Origin: Chiridota heheva
Taxonomy: Eukaryota > Echinodermata > Holothuroidea > Apodida > Chiridotidae
Assembly (NCBI GenBank): GCA_020152595.1
Contig: JAIGNY010002242.1
Location: 121,001 to 185,000, forward strand
Length of the DNA: 64,000 nucleotides
Reading direction: 5' to 3'
Part shown: piece after piece, positions 12,801-25,800 of the stretch
Layout of the letters: every line of letters starts with the position of its first letter
Numbering within the stretch: position 1 is the first letter of the stretch
Position numbers and translations under genes: made by a program
The notes under the pieces: model-generated
Databases searched by the model: none
What the model was told of the DNA's origin: nothing
What the model saw: only the letters and a program-made list of their open reading frames with translations

Positions 12801-15800
12801 CGGAACCACTCAACATTTTGATTTTCTAGTTTGCTGTAGAATTGGTGCTTCTGTGTTTTAAGTCTGATAATGAGGAAGTCTTGCTTCTTGTATTGGTGGT
12901 AATTCTGATATTGATGTAAAAGTGAATCCACTTTCTGAATCAGTTCAATTGCCAGTACTGTTTATTCTAAGCTACTTCAGCCCTTTTGTGGAAATTAATG
13001 CTAATCTCTTTACCATCTATTTCTAAAATTTATTTTGTATTCATTTCCTCTTTTGGTTTTGGTCCTCGGTGTACTTTTATTCACTGGTACTTCACAATTA
13101 CAGCAATCGGTTATGGACATGCATCTCTATATAACATTAGCTGTTAAGAAAGTAATTTAAAATACCCACTTCTTTTGATATTGGTCCTGATGTGACTTCA
13201 GTCACTGGTTCTTCACAATTACAGCAATCGGTATCAGTTATGCACATTTTTTTTGACATGACAACAAGAATAGCCTTGAATTTGTAAATTTCAATCCTCC
13301 ACCAATCATTTGAATCTCCATATGACAATTCAAATTTAGCTAGAAAAACAGTTTTTTAGTGCCTAAAATTTAGAACATAATTAGAATTTAGAACAGAAAG
13401 ACATATTTTCTAATAGTACTAATGTATTTTTTAAAATATGTCACAAAGGGAAAAAATAGGTTTTAAAGAAAATAATTTAGATCTTAAAAAAATAAGCCTT
13501 GATGATAAACAATATTGTTTGTAGAAATTGTAAAACTTATTAACAAAGTAAGTGTTGGTGTCTGGTAAGTGTCAGTGTCTGGTAAGTGTCAAGAATGAAC
13601 ATTGAGTAAATGTATCACTTTTGGAAGGATACTCATCTAGAAAATAAATCAACAAATGTAGTTGATGAAATTGTTTCAAGTTTTAGTTCCTCAAATTGTG
13701 AGTCGTAAATATGTAAAGAATTCAAAAGAAATCAAACAAATTTTGATATTCATCCTATCATCAGGCAGAAGTGTAGTGTACAGTGTCTATCAATGCCTGC
13801 AAGTGTAATATCCTGATGGTCACTTCACTCAAACCTTGGCATACACCCACCACTTGTTTTAAAATTGTTACAAAAAATTCCAAGTCAATTAGGACTACTG
13901 ATTGGTCATAGGGTTTCGGTATTGACAAATTTGTACATAAATGCACCTTATAGCTTGGCTGAAAACTTTAACATTACAATAACCACATCGAGTGGTTTTG
14001 TGCAGAATTTTAAAGTAAATGAAAATGGAAGCACTTATCGTAATTTTTTTGGGAAATATTGGAATTTATCAGGAAGAAGAGAAGAATAGATTTTAGAGAA
14101 AATAAATCTTGTTTTAAGAAAATATAAGTATTGACATTGTAAACTGTGTCATTTGTCAAAATGTTAAAACTTGTTAACAAACATTTTGTTTTGTGTTAGC
14201 GCGAGTCATAGCTATACAAAGAATGGAAGCAAAAGAAGATTTTGACATTTATTCTGTCATGAAGCATGCACATGTTCAGCATGTCTGAAATGCCTGCAAG
14301 TAAATGGGTGGTTGCTTCACTCGAACCTTGGTCTAAACCCACCACTTATATTTATTTGGTTGTAACATTAATGAAAATTGTGTACTTGTTACGTTTGGTC
14401 ATACTACATATTTAAATTGAAGTGTTGGTTGAATGAGATATTATGTGGGAAGACCTAAAATATCAATTGTTTTTAAAGCAATTTAAGGCAAGATCTGCGC
14501 TCAATTTTTATTTTCTAAAGTATAACTTCCACAGAAATGATACTTGGGTACAAGAATGATTAAATAAAAAAAAAAATTGTATTGTCCTTGACCTGATTTA
14601 TGCATATTAATGAGGTCAATCAAAATGGCGGCCATCCAAAAAGGGCATTATTTTAAATTCATAAAACTCAAAACATATAAAAGGTAGGGACCTGAAATTT
14701 GCTACAGATATGCAGGAAACCTGTAAAAAGAACTTATGACTACAATGGTGTAAATACATATTCAAAAACATATATTCAAAAACTTCACATGACAAGTATA
14801 CAGTATTTCCGTTACAAAATTCCATGCTAAAATGCACTTGCTTCATATACATTGCCTTCCTTTGCAGCTATTTCTTGTTCTGTTGCTTTCTTCTTCATAG
14901 ATTTAGCCTTTATCTCTTCTTTGTGCTTATTTTTGATACATCGATCGTCACAGTTTTTAAAAAATTGTGGAGTATGAAATCCAGCTTTAATGCCCATTTT
15001 GGAAAAACTTTAAAACTTTAGCCGTGTCACCCTCATTGAAGGAAAGTATAGCTGTTTCTAATCTCTTTCTACCAGCAAATATTTCCTTTGGACACTTAGA
15101 CCAAATAATACTCTGGAATGACTCATTAGTATTTTAGGTGCCACCATGAGCACAATTTTCCAACAGATCATGACTGGAGAGAGCTGTAAATACCGGCTTT
15201 ATTGCATCCAACACAAACCCAAGCAAACTGTTCTTGTTGGCCTTTGCTATATCCCCCTTCATAGATGGACACCAATCTCCACATCTAGTCTCATGTGTCT
15301 TTCCCCTATGTTCAAAAATTACCCAAATGTCATTTTCCATATGACTAATATCTCCTCCACTGTTTCTGATGGCAGCACCATAGTGACCCTGAATGACATG
15401 AATAGCCTTTTGCATCAGCCTTCCAGGTCCTTTGTATTTTTTGGCACCATCCATAAACTCTATTCCTTTACTTTTGTTCACAACATCCTTCAATCTTTTG
15501 CCTATTCTCTTTTGAACATGTCCCACACATTCATATTCGATGATAACTTTGTCCTTTTAAATTGGGATGTTTGCTTCTGTGACAATACTAGACATAACTC
15601 TTGCTTTCACAGGTTCTGTAAATCTATTTCCCCAAAACTTTTTCCAACTTCAAAATTTTTTCAAAAATAGGCCACAAACTTTCACAATGAGAAACAGCTG
15701 ATAAGAGGTCATTACTACTACATATGTACATAGACAAAACTTGCATGCCTATTGTGTGTAACTCATTCATGTTTGTCTAAGCAAGACAGGATGTGGATGG

Positions 15801-18800
15801 TCATTTACTTTGACCGGGATTTACTATTAAGACATTCCTGCTTTGATAAAAACTATTTGTTAGAAAAACTGTCTGATTGGATCCATGACATTTGATATTT
15901 CTATTACATGGGTATAGGTCCAGGAGAAGTCTTTATGAAAACAAAAGAGTCTCGTTCTCTGCATTTAAAGCTGTTGGTGTTTAAATGATGAAAATTGGTT
16001 TAGTATAACTGGAAATATTTAAATTGATAGATTATGGGTATAAATTTTAGTAGAATTCATGAAAATTGATATCTTTTTTAAAGCATATTTTCATTCTTTT
16101 GACCTCTTTTTCACTAAATTGTAGTTGGAATGGACTAACATGAATCATCATCTAAAAGCTAAGAAATTTATCTGTAAGATAATATAAAAAAAAAACTTAC
16201 AATTTTTTTGAATTATTTTGGCATTTTTAGGGCAGGTTTAAGTTGTTTTGATTTGATGCTTTGTCTGGTTCCACTTTTAAAGTTATTTAAAAAAAAAAGG
16301 GTTTTTATGCATTATAGATAATGATAGAAACCTTTATGTCAAAAAGATTTATAAAATGTTCCTCAGCATTTAAAAAAACAATTTGGTACTTTGTCTTGAA
16401 TTAGATATTTTAAGTTCTTGACAAGGATGTGTTTGAGAAACAACTATGTGTACGTTTGAAAAACAACTATGTGTACGTTTGAAAAACAACTATGTGTACG
16501 TTTGAGCATAATTTTCAGATTATTCAATAGCCTCATTTGATGAATCAGTTATGTTAGACTTTTAGCTACTGTTAAATAACATCAATCTTAGTACTGGTGA
16601 TACAATAATATAGATCTATGGGTGATTCCGTGCATTTAGCGTGAGTTACAGTACCTGCACAGAGTCTCCCCTGAATTTCCCTGGGACCCTCCCAGAGTAA
16701 TGCAGGGGAGATTCTGTGCATGTAATGTGAGTAATGGAGCACCGAAATGCCACTAGAAAGTATCAAGAGGAAAACATATGTGGTTGGAATATTTTTGACA
16801 AACATATGTTAGCAAGTTCAATTATAGCTTAAAATTTAAGCCTTTGTTCAGCTAACAGGTGGTACGACCCTGGAAGGTATCGCTGGCCCAGGAAGCCTTC
16901 TCACAATAGTTCACTTATCAAATGATCATGCATATACAGTGTGATAATTGTCATATAATTTTCCCCCTCCGTGGAACTCTTAACCACAAGAGCTTTCATG
17001 AACACACTTGCGAACCTAAAAACCAACCAGCATCTTGAAAGAGGAAGAGATATGAGTGAGTCAAATCGGAAGTGTTTGGCTCTGAAGTACCCCCTTGACT
17101 GTTAGTCTAGTGTATTGTGTATTTCAACATGAAAGTTGTTGAGGTTCCTGGATTTTGGAAATCTTTTGTAAGGAGTTCTTGTAAAATTCAAGGAATAATG
17201 ATTTTTTTTTTTTTTTAACAAGTGCTTTCATACTCAACTAACATAGCTATAAAGAAACAATTTGTTAGCATAAGGAATTTTAAAGGTTTTCTTATTGTGA
17301 TGTCATACAATTTTAATAAAATTGCCAAATTCATTATAGTAAGGCCTTTGAATTCAGCTTGTTATAAAATGGTCAATATACTGATTTTGAAGAAGTTTTT
17401 TGCGATTTTCATGGTTTATAGCATATTTTCGTGGTTTTTAGCTTATTTTGATAGTCTATAGCATATTTTTATGGTTTTTAGCATATTTTCATGGTTTTTA
17501 GCATATTTTTATAGTTTATAGCATATTTTCAGGGTTTTTAGCATATTTTCATAGTTTATAGCATATTTTTATGGTTTTTAGTATATTTTCATGGTTTATA
17601 GCATATTTTCATGGTTTATAGCATATTTTCATGGTTTATAGCATATTTTCTTCAAATAATGCTGAGATTGTTGCTACCTGTCCATGGGTACCTGTCCATG
17701 GGTACCTGTCCATGGGTACCTGTCCATGGGTACCTGTCCATGGGTACCTGTCCATGGGTACCTGTCCATGGGTACCTGTCCATGGGTACCTGTCCATGGG
17801 TACCTGTCCATGGGTACCTGTCCATGGGTACCTGTCCATGGGTACCTGTCCATGGGTACCTGTCCATGGGTACCTGTCCATGGGTACCTGTCCATGGGTA
17901 CCTGTCCATGGGTACCTGTCCATGGGTACCTGTCCATGGGTACCTGTCCATGGGTACCTGTCCATGGGTACCTGTCCATGGGTACCTGTCCATGGGTACC
18001 TGTCCATGGGTACCTGTCCATGGGTACCTGTCCATGGGTACCTGTCCATGGGTACCTGTCCATGGGTACCTGTCCATGGGTACCTGTCCATGGGTACCTG
18101 TCCATGGGTACCTGTCCATGGGTACCTGTCCATGGGTACCTGTCCATGGGTACCTGTCCATGGGTACCTGTCCATGGGTACCTGTCCATGGGTACCTGTC
18201 CATGGGTACCTGTCCATGGGTACCTGTCCATGGGTACCTGTCCATGGGTACCTGTCCATGGGTACCTGTCCATGGGTACCTGTCCATGGGTACCTGTCCA
18301 TGGGTACCTGTCCATGGGTACCTGTCCATGGGTACCTGTCCATGGGTACCTGTCCATGGGTACCTGTCCATGGGTACCTGTCCATGGGTCTTGAAGTATC
18401 CTTTTCGCATATGTTATTACTTCACCAACAAAGTTGTATTGAGGTTATGTTTCACCTGTGTTGTCAACTTGTTTGTGTGTTTGCCAAACATATCTCAAAA
18501 AATAATGAACAGATTATGATATTGCTGTGTGGAGTCAATAAGAAAGCAGTGATTAAAATTCGGGGGTACTGTGGAATAGGGGAAGGACAGAAATTGAGGG
18601 CTGGTGATGTTTTAGGCAGGTATTTGTAGTTATTATAGTCCAATGGAATGTTTTTGGCAATGATTTTAATGCCATGAAAGGAAATTTAGATCAATTATTT
18701 TGCCTTTAAACAATTGGGAAATCCAAACAGTTACAGAAAATGATGGAATGTGAGTAATGCCCGAATGGAACACAGAACAGGTAGCAAGATATTTGAGATC

Positions 18801-21800
18801 AAAAAGAATGATTTTGGGAAAGAAACTTGAGTTGTCCGAACAATTTCTGTGGTAGATTGTAGTGGGGATGGGGCTATGCAATAACGATATGAAAATGTAA
18901 AGCATAGTGTGATTTATTAGGGTGGCAGAGTTATATGCCCTGAATGCTTCCTACTTGACAAACTTGGCGATACAAAGTATGTCAATAAATTAATTGAATA
19001 TGAATCCTTGAACAATCAAAGGAAGGTGCAACCCTATCTATTATTTTGTCCCTATACTCCATTTAGCAATTGCCTTGTTAATCAAGTTCTGAAGTAGTTG
19101 AGCTATACTAGTGGGTTTGTGAGTGGTAAAGTGAGCGGTTTATTAATCTGAATAAAGGGGACAATAAGTTGAAGTGTTTGAAGTTGTCCACAGACAATTA
19201 GATATGCGGTATAAAGGATAAAATATTTGTTCTCGACAACCATATTTGTCTCTTTATTCCTCCACAGTGAGGCCATGCCTTTCTTTCTTCTTCTCATCGA
19301 TCTTTCCAAAGCCAGCTCACTTGCTAAGTTTGCGCTAAGTAGCACATCTCAAGGAGAGGTGTCTGAAAACATAGCCAAGGGTATGGCTATCTTGGGGCCC
19401 ACCATCACCTTGGATGCTCTTGTAATGACACTGGTCATTGGAGTAGGAACATTGTCAGGTATGTTATAACCTGAAGTTATGGAAGTTTTTCTTCATTTTA
19501 GAGTTACAGACTTATACAAAAACATATCTTATTTCCAACATGTTCCGTTTAGCTGTCTCTGTGAAATAATAGGTGTAACATACAAGAATGATTTATTTTG
19601 TAATGAATATTTAAGACTATCTCTCGCTCTCTCAGATATTTATGAATGTTGATGTAGTCATTGTTAAGGTTTTTGACCACAATAGTATTTCCTTTGATGT
19701 AACTGATGTTAGAGAAAATCAGGGGTCAAAAAGAAAAAAAATTCCTACTCTTCCACAGAACAGTACTTTCTTAAAGAAAAGAAAATGTTCCAGATCAGAT
19801 ATCACTTTCCAACTGTTTTGCCAATAACAGGACAAATGACAATTTCCTTTCTTCAAAATGGGCTTTAATTTCTACTTCATTGGTTAATGTGTGCAAATAT
19901 GTATGTCGGGTATTAGTTTTTACTTCAAGTTATACCTTACTTTCCATGCTATAAATATGCAATTTGGTCCTTGACCTGATGCTAACACACTTCTAATCAA
20001 CCTTAGAAACATAGTTACCAGCCCAGCCCTGACCTCCATAATACCTCTAACATCCCTTACTCTTTTTCAGCGCGTTGTTTTCACAACATCGCTGGAACTG
20101 GTCAAAAATTTCTTTATAAAATGTTCAACTTTTTCTAACATTTTTCTTACTTTGCAGCTCCTACTATGCAGGTTTTTCTGCTGTTTGACTCTCGTCTACT
20201 CTTTTCAAATCTTCTGAGGTAAGACAAGGTGGCCATGGGACTGGGAAATATTCGGTACGACTTACAGGACTTTTCCCATTAAGCTTACACTTACTTTAGA
20301 GTCTTTTTACTTCCATCCGTACAAGACGGATTGCTAGAATGGAGACGTGGTTGGGAGCACAATCCATGTGATGCCATTGACAGTAACTTGGGCAGGTACT
20401 TGGCCTTTTTCACAGGCAGTATTTGGGGCATTTTTACATTTTACCGCTAAGCAAAGCAGTTTAAATACACGCCGACTTTACACTACTGTTGTGGTCCCTC
20501 TCTCTCAGACAAAAAGGAACAGAGTTAAGGAGTTTCTGGAATTCTTCCTCTCTTAAGGCCGTTCACCTCTGGGCTAAGAGAACATGATCACAGATCTTTC
20601 ATCTGGCCTCAGTGGAACTCCCACAGGATGGGTGTTTTTCCCACAGGATGGTCGTGCTTCCCTCAGGTGACTAGAGTGATCTGGACTTCATTCGGCACCC
20701 CGGACGTAGGTCTGTCCACGTCCATGGATAATTGCAAGCTATTGATTCTCTGCATCCTTCCTACTGACCTGTGAGTTTTGGAGTCGCCGCATTCGCTTTC
20801 AAAGGGGACTCACTAGATGAGTTACGTTTTCCGTCTTTTACGTTGGTACGGAGAGTACCAAGCAGGGTAATGTATGACCGGTAGCACCCATTTGGCTTGT
20901 TTAGTCACGGGCTCCTAGATAGCCGTTGCAGTCATCCACTGTGGTTTTGGGGAGATAAACAAACCTTCTTTAGCTTCTTGCATCCCTGTGGTTCACACAA
21001 GTTGTCTAAGGCATACAGGGGAAGCTCCGCTCGAGCCACCCCCCACATACCCACTTGGAGAGTCGAAGCTTTAGTTAAGAGTTTTCTGCTTTCTGTGGAC
21101 TCTACTAAGCGCAGAAGTGCTTTTTGTGCACCTCCCCCCCCCCCCTCTCTTGAGGTCATTGTCACCTTTCACACGGAGCCGGCACTCGTTCTGCCTTTTT
21201 CCGTACCTTCAGACCTACCACGGAACGGGTATGGTGCCCCGTCTGGCGTCTTTGGAGTTGGTTTAAAAGTATGCAGCCGATGTTCGGCGTTACAATTACA
21301 TAATTCTTTTCGTTACTTTGTATTGTGTCGCGAAACACTTTCCTCTGGATCTTCCTAAATCAATCTCTTAAAGTGGTCGGCACTGTTCATGAAACAGCCA
21401 GGGTATGCACTTAGGTTCGAGGCATGGTCCCTTTCACAGGATAATTTGTACAGCCATTTGGAAAACGCAAGCTGCAGTTATTCCCTTGTATTTGCTTGAC
21501 TTGTTTTACGAAGTTCGTGTTACCCCGCTAACTTTTGCTCTCGCGAAATTATGCGCTAACTAATTTTTTCCTTGGTTTGGGAATTCTTTAATTCCCTTTA
21601 GCTAACACACGTTTTTTCCCCAATCGTGCTTTTACTAGCCGTTTTCGTCTTGTGGACAAAGTTGGGAGTTTTCTTGCGTTATTTTAGACACTACTATGAT
21701 GTTTATATCGTGTGCGATTGGCATATTTTCCCGAGTTTTTAACTCCGGCTCATGCGACATTTGCCTCAGTTACTGTTAACGGAAAGTGACATGTTTGTTT

Positions 21801-22827
21801 TGCCTGTAACTAGGAGTGGTTTACTGTTTTATAGTAATTCCTATTCAGAGGTTTTTTGTCCTTAAAGAGAATACGGATTCTAGTCCTTTAAGTAGGGTAA
21901 AATTATTGCGAGTATTAGGACCAGCCTTTTAAAAATTGGACTTCGACCTGAAGTCCCTGCCTTCTATTCCTCGGTTGCAATCTGATTGCATATTTATAGC
22001 ATGGAAGGTAAGGTATAACTTGAAGTAAATTTACCCCGCTAAGCCTAGCGTGGATATTTATGAGAGTAGTACTTACCTTCCATGCGTCCCAGCCCGCCTC
22101 TCCTCTCGTTCAAGCCTCGGAATGTTAAGTGAAGGATCTTAGAGGTATTACCGAGGTCAGGGCTGGGCTGGTAACTATGTTTTTAAGGTCGATTAGAAGT
22201 GCGTTAGAATCAGGTCATGGACCAGATTGCATATTTATAGCATGGAAGGTAAGTATAACTCTCGTAAATATCCCCACTACGCTTAGCAGGGTAAATTTAC
22301 ATGATGTAGTATCCAGTTGTGTGCAATCGTATATGTGCAAGCAGCCATGATTAATTGTGCTGATAATTGCAGGCCAGGTGGGAAAACCTTTTTCTTACTG
22401 GAAGAAATTATTTTTATGAAAATTTTGTTTGACAATATATCTTTTTTTTTTTTTTAAAGCAGAAATCAAGTTATTGATCATTGTTGCCACATGCTTGTAA
22501 AAAACAGTAATGTTGGAAATTTCACTGTGCCTGCATAAAAAGCACTGTTCCTGCATAAAAAGCACTGTTCTCAGAACAGTCACTGTTCTCGGAACAGTGG
22601 GAAATTTGACCCTTGAATATGAAACACAATTTCATGTGAGGATTACTTCCAAGATTTTATAGTGAGCTTTCTGCACAAGTTATTCCCTTGAATCAAAGAA
22701 TATATAGAATTTGTTTCTTTTTGCCCTCTCTCATGTAAGATAGCCATATCTGATCCATGAACTGATCCTTTAATGCAGCAATCAAATAGCATCTTCAAAT
22801 ACCCCCGTCAAGCTTACACCTTTTTCA

Positions 22828-22862
<35 letters not shown>

Positions 22863-25800
22863 GTGAAGATTCACCCACCTGCAATATTTATTAGGCAAAG
22901 ATTCACCCGAGTCAAAACATTTTGGGGTCAAGAATCACCACAGCAAAAAGAATTGGGTCAAGATTCACCTCAGCCAATTGTTTTAGGTGAATTAAGATTC
23001 ACCATAGAGGAAAAATGTTTTTTGGTGTTGATGCGATAGCATCAGGAACCTATGCAGTCATAATGGCGTGGGTGTATGTATGTATGTACATATCTCGGAA
23101 CAGTGGGAAATTTGACCCTGTAATCTTGAGACAAGTAGCAAACTGCACACCATCAAACCCAAAATTGAGATCAACGTCCCCTTGCACAGTCGCAACCACA
23201 GGGAGGATGTTGTTATTACCCGCATCCGCCTCGGCCACACCTTTCCCACCCACTCTCACCTACTTTCCGGCTCCCTAGCTCCTCTCTGCCCTACATGCAA
23301 CACCGATTAACTCCAGATTACACCTCTCCCCCTCCATCTCAATTTCCGATCTTTTCAAGAACAATCCTCTCAACTTCATCACCTTTCTCCGCAACAGCAA
23401 TTTATTCCACCTGATCTAAACCTCCCTTTCCTTCCCTTCTCTGCCTTACCTTCAAAACCTTCCATTTATTACCTTAACTTCTGTCTCTTATTCACCTTCT
23501 CTCCCTCCTTCCCTCTATTCCCACCTTTCTTTCTTCTCTGTCCTAACTCAAGCGCTTTAGATTTTAACATCCTTTTGGCACATTTGACTGACTGTCGCGG
23601 TGCTGTTATACATCACAAACCAAACCATACCAACACTCAAAACCCTGAAATAAAAGTGAAATTTCATTGTGGCTTTTTGATTCAACACACTTTTTACACA
23701 CTGAGTCAACATTGAGAGTTCTAACATTTAGGCCATACATTTTAAAAGTAACAGTACTACTAGACCCAAGTCAAGATTTCATTGGTATGAAATACCTCTC
23801 AACAAGCTTCAAAATTACCTCATGTCAATACAAATTGGGAACATTGGACTTCCATCTTTATTTTCTTGCAATAAAATTACCTCAAAAATAACCAAAAGTG
23901 CTGTCTGGAATCACATCATCAAGTATTAAAAGTTACGTGATTGGTTCATAAGATAGCGAAATTTGCAAGCTGTAAACATTCAGTCAACTATGCATTTAAG
24001 TTGTCACTGTATGTTCGTAGTGCAAATATGTTACAACACAATATATGCACAGGTACGTACAGGTCCTGGATTAGCTTTCAGCGGAATGCTATTTATGCAA
24101 TCAATGTGCTGGTGAAAAAGAAGTGTCCTTAAAATACAGAAAATAGTTAGCACTTATTATTTTTTAGTTTGACTTTACTTACTTACGCCTTCTCACTCCT
24201 TGCCGGGATATAGGCCACGGATGAAACCCCTCTCGATATTGATTCAAAGTTAAAAAGTTTTGGACGCACTTTCATCATTAAAATTAGGATTTTCGACAAG
24301 GATTTACACAGGCGGCAATAGTATTTAGGCAAAGATTAACCTGATTAAGAAAAAAAATAGCGAAAGATTCACACCACCCAAAAATAATTTGGGTCAAGAT
24401 TCACCGATGCTGCATATTTTTGACCTAAACATTTAACTTTGATTCTTGAACTAAACTTGAGGGGTATTTGAAAGTGATGTTTGACTGCTGCATAAGCTTC
24501 GGTATCACATTGCAAATATGAAAATTTGGGTCTCAACCTTTCTGTTCCTTTCTCCTTTGTAGGTATCAGGACACTGGAGGTGATGTGCTGCTTTGGGTGT
24601 TTGTCAGTCATCGCCAATTACTTTGTATTCATGACGTTCTTTCCAGCATGTTTGTCTCTGGTTTTAGAGGTGAGTTTGTGAGGACCATGTCAAGTAAACC
24701 ACTTAGCATTGACATTTATAAAGTGTAAATTGATCAAACCTGATTGCTACCTGTGAAAATGGTATAGTTTACAGTATTATCAATGGACCATCTGGAAAGC
24801 AGTCATCTTAAAGTTGTTAGTATAATTGATTTATTAAAAAGTTGCTGATTGAAAGCACAGACTGCTTGTTATGCTACGGGTCCCGGGCTCATTCTACAGT
24901 TCATCTTCATTCACCAGTGCCACACAACTGATATATTAATTGGCCATGGACATCTCTTTTTAGCCATAGCTGCTGAGAGGATGTAAAATACCTCACCTAC
25001 CTACCCACTTACAGGCTGTATTCATAATTACAATTTGTTTTTTTGCATGCATATTGTTTGGAAGCACCTTATATGCATTTATCACATCCAATGCAAAATC
25101 GCAGTATGAAGGACAAAGACGTATATAAAGGAAAGTTGTTCTTAGAAACTGTTCTTGCCTGTGATGAAGAAAGGGACTACACTGATACATCACATTCCTT
25201 TGATTCTGCTTATTTTGGATGTTTACTAGAAGTAATGTTAACAGTGCCCTTTATTCCACCTCTGGTTGGGGAAGACAATGGAACTAACATTTTATCTTTG
25301 CCTTTATGCTGCACAGGTTTCCAGTGACTTGAATGGCACAGGAGGTCTCCCTGTGTGGCAGCTGGGGCAGTTTGCCAAAGTTCTTGAAGAGGAGGAAGAT
25401 AATAAACCAAATCCAATTGTGCAAAGAGTTAAAATGATAATGGTAAGATGGCACCTCAGAGCAAACTGTTTCAATTTTGAGTGGGAAAATAAATTAAGAA
25501 TATTGAAACCTTTAATTACTGCATTACACACTGTTTTAATATCCAGCTTGTTTTTTTTTAAATCTCAAAGCAAAGTTCAGGTATTTTGTCAAACTTATTC
25601 GTACTACTTCGTTAAAAGTTAAATTCCTACTAGAGCTTTTAAGGCCCATCAGGCCAGTGTGCATCCCTGATTTTCTTGACGTAAGAGGATTAGAGCACAT
25701 GACTCTCCCTGAATAGGATGCCAGTCCAGGTAAACTCACCAGCAGTGCTGGTACTCACTTTACAACTTTTAATTGGAGAAAGCAGAGTTGATTGTCTTGC

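Noticed and set aside
17675..18389. CRISPR array
   Set aside because: The units are contiguous with no spacers, in an animal intron, and no cas genes are present.
17611..18629. Long open frames on both strands over the 14-bp array
   Set aside because: A 14-bp unit without stops keeps every frame open and gives a 14-residue periodic peptide. The uniform DNA and lack of codon-position bias show it is not coding.
20897..21358. 153-codon open frame in the short T element
   Set aside because: Low-complexity stretches, no recognised domain, and the homologous region of the long copy (44108-44560) is open in a different pattern, so a conserved protein is unlikely.
22569..22600. Steroid-receptor-like palindrome AGAACAGTCACTGTTCT
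   Set aside because: The half-sites are spaced by five bases rather than the three of a true response element, and the sequence is part of a local duplicated segment (TGCATAAAAAGCACTGTTC).
25653..25740. Extra HMGCR exon in intron 6
   Set aside because: No frame continues the protein, exons 6 and 7 join perfectly in phase at the conserved RVKMIM-SLGLV junction, and the sequence is a reverse SINE.
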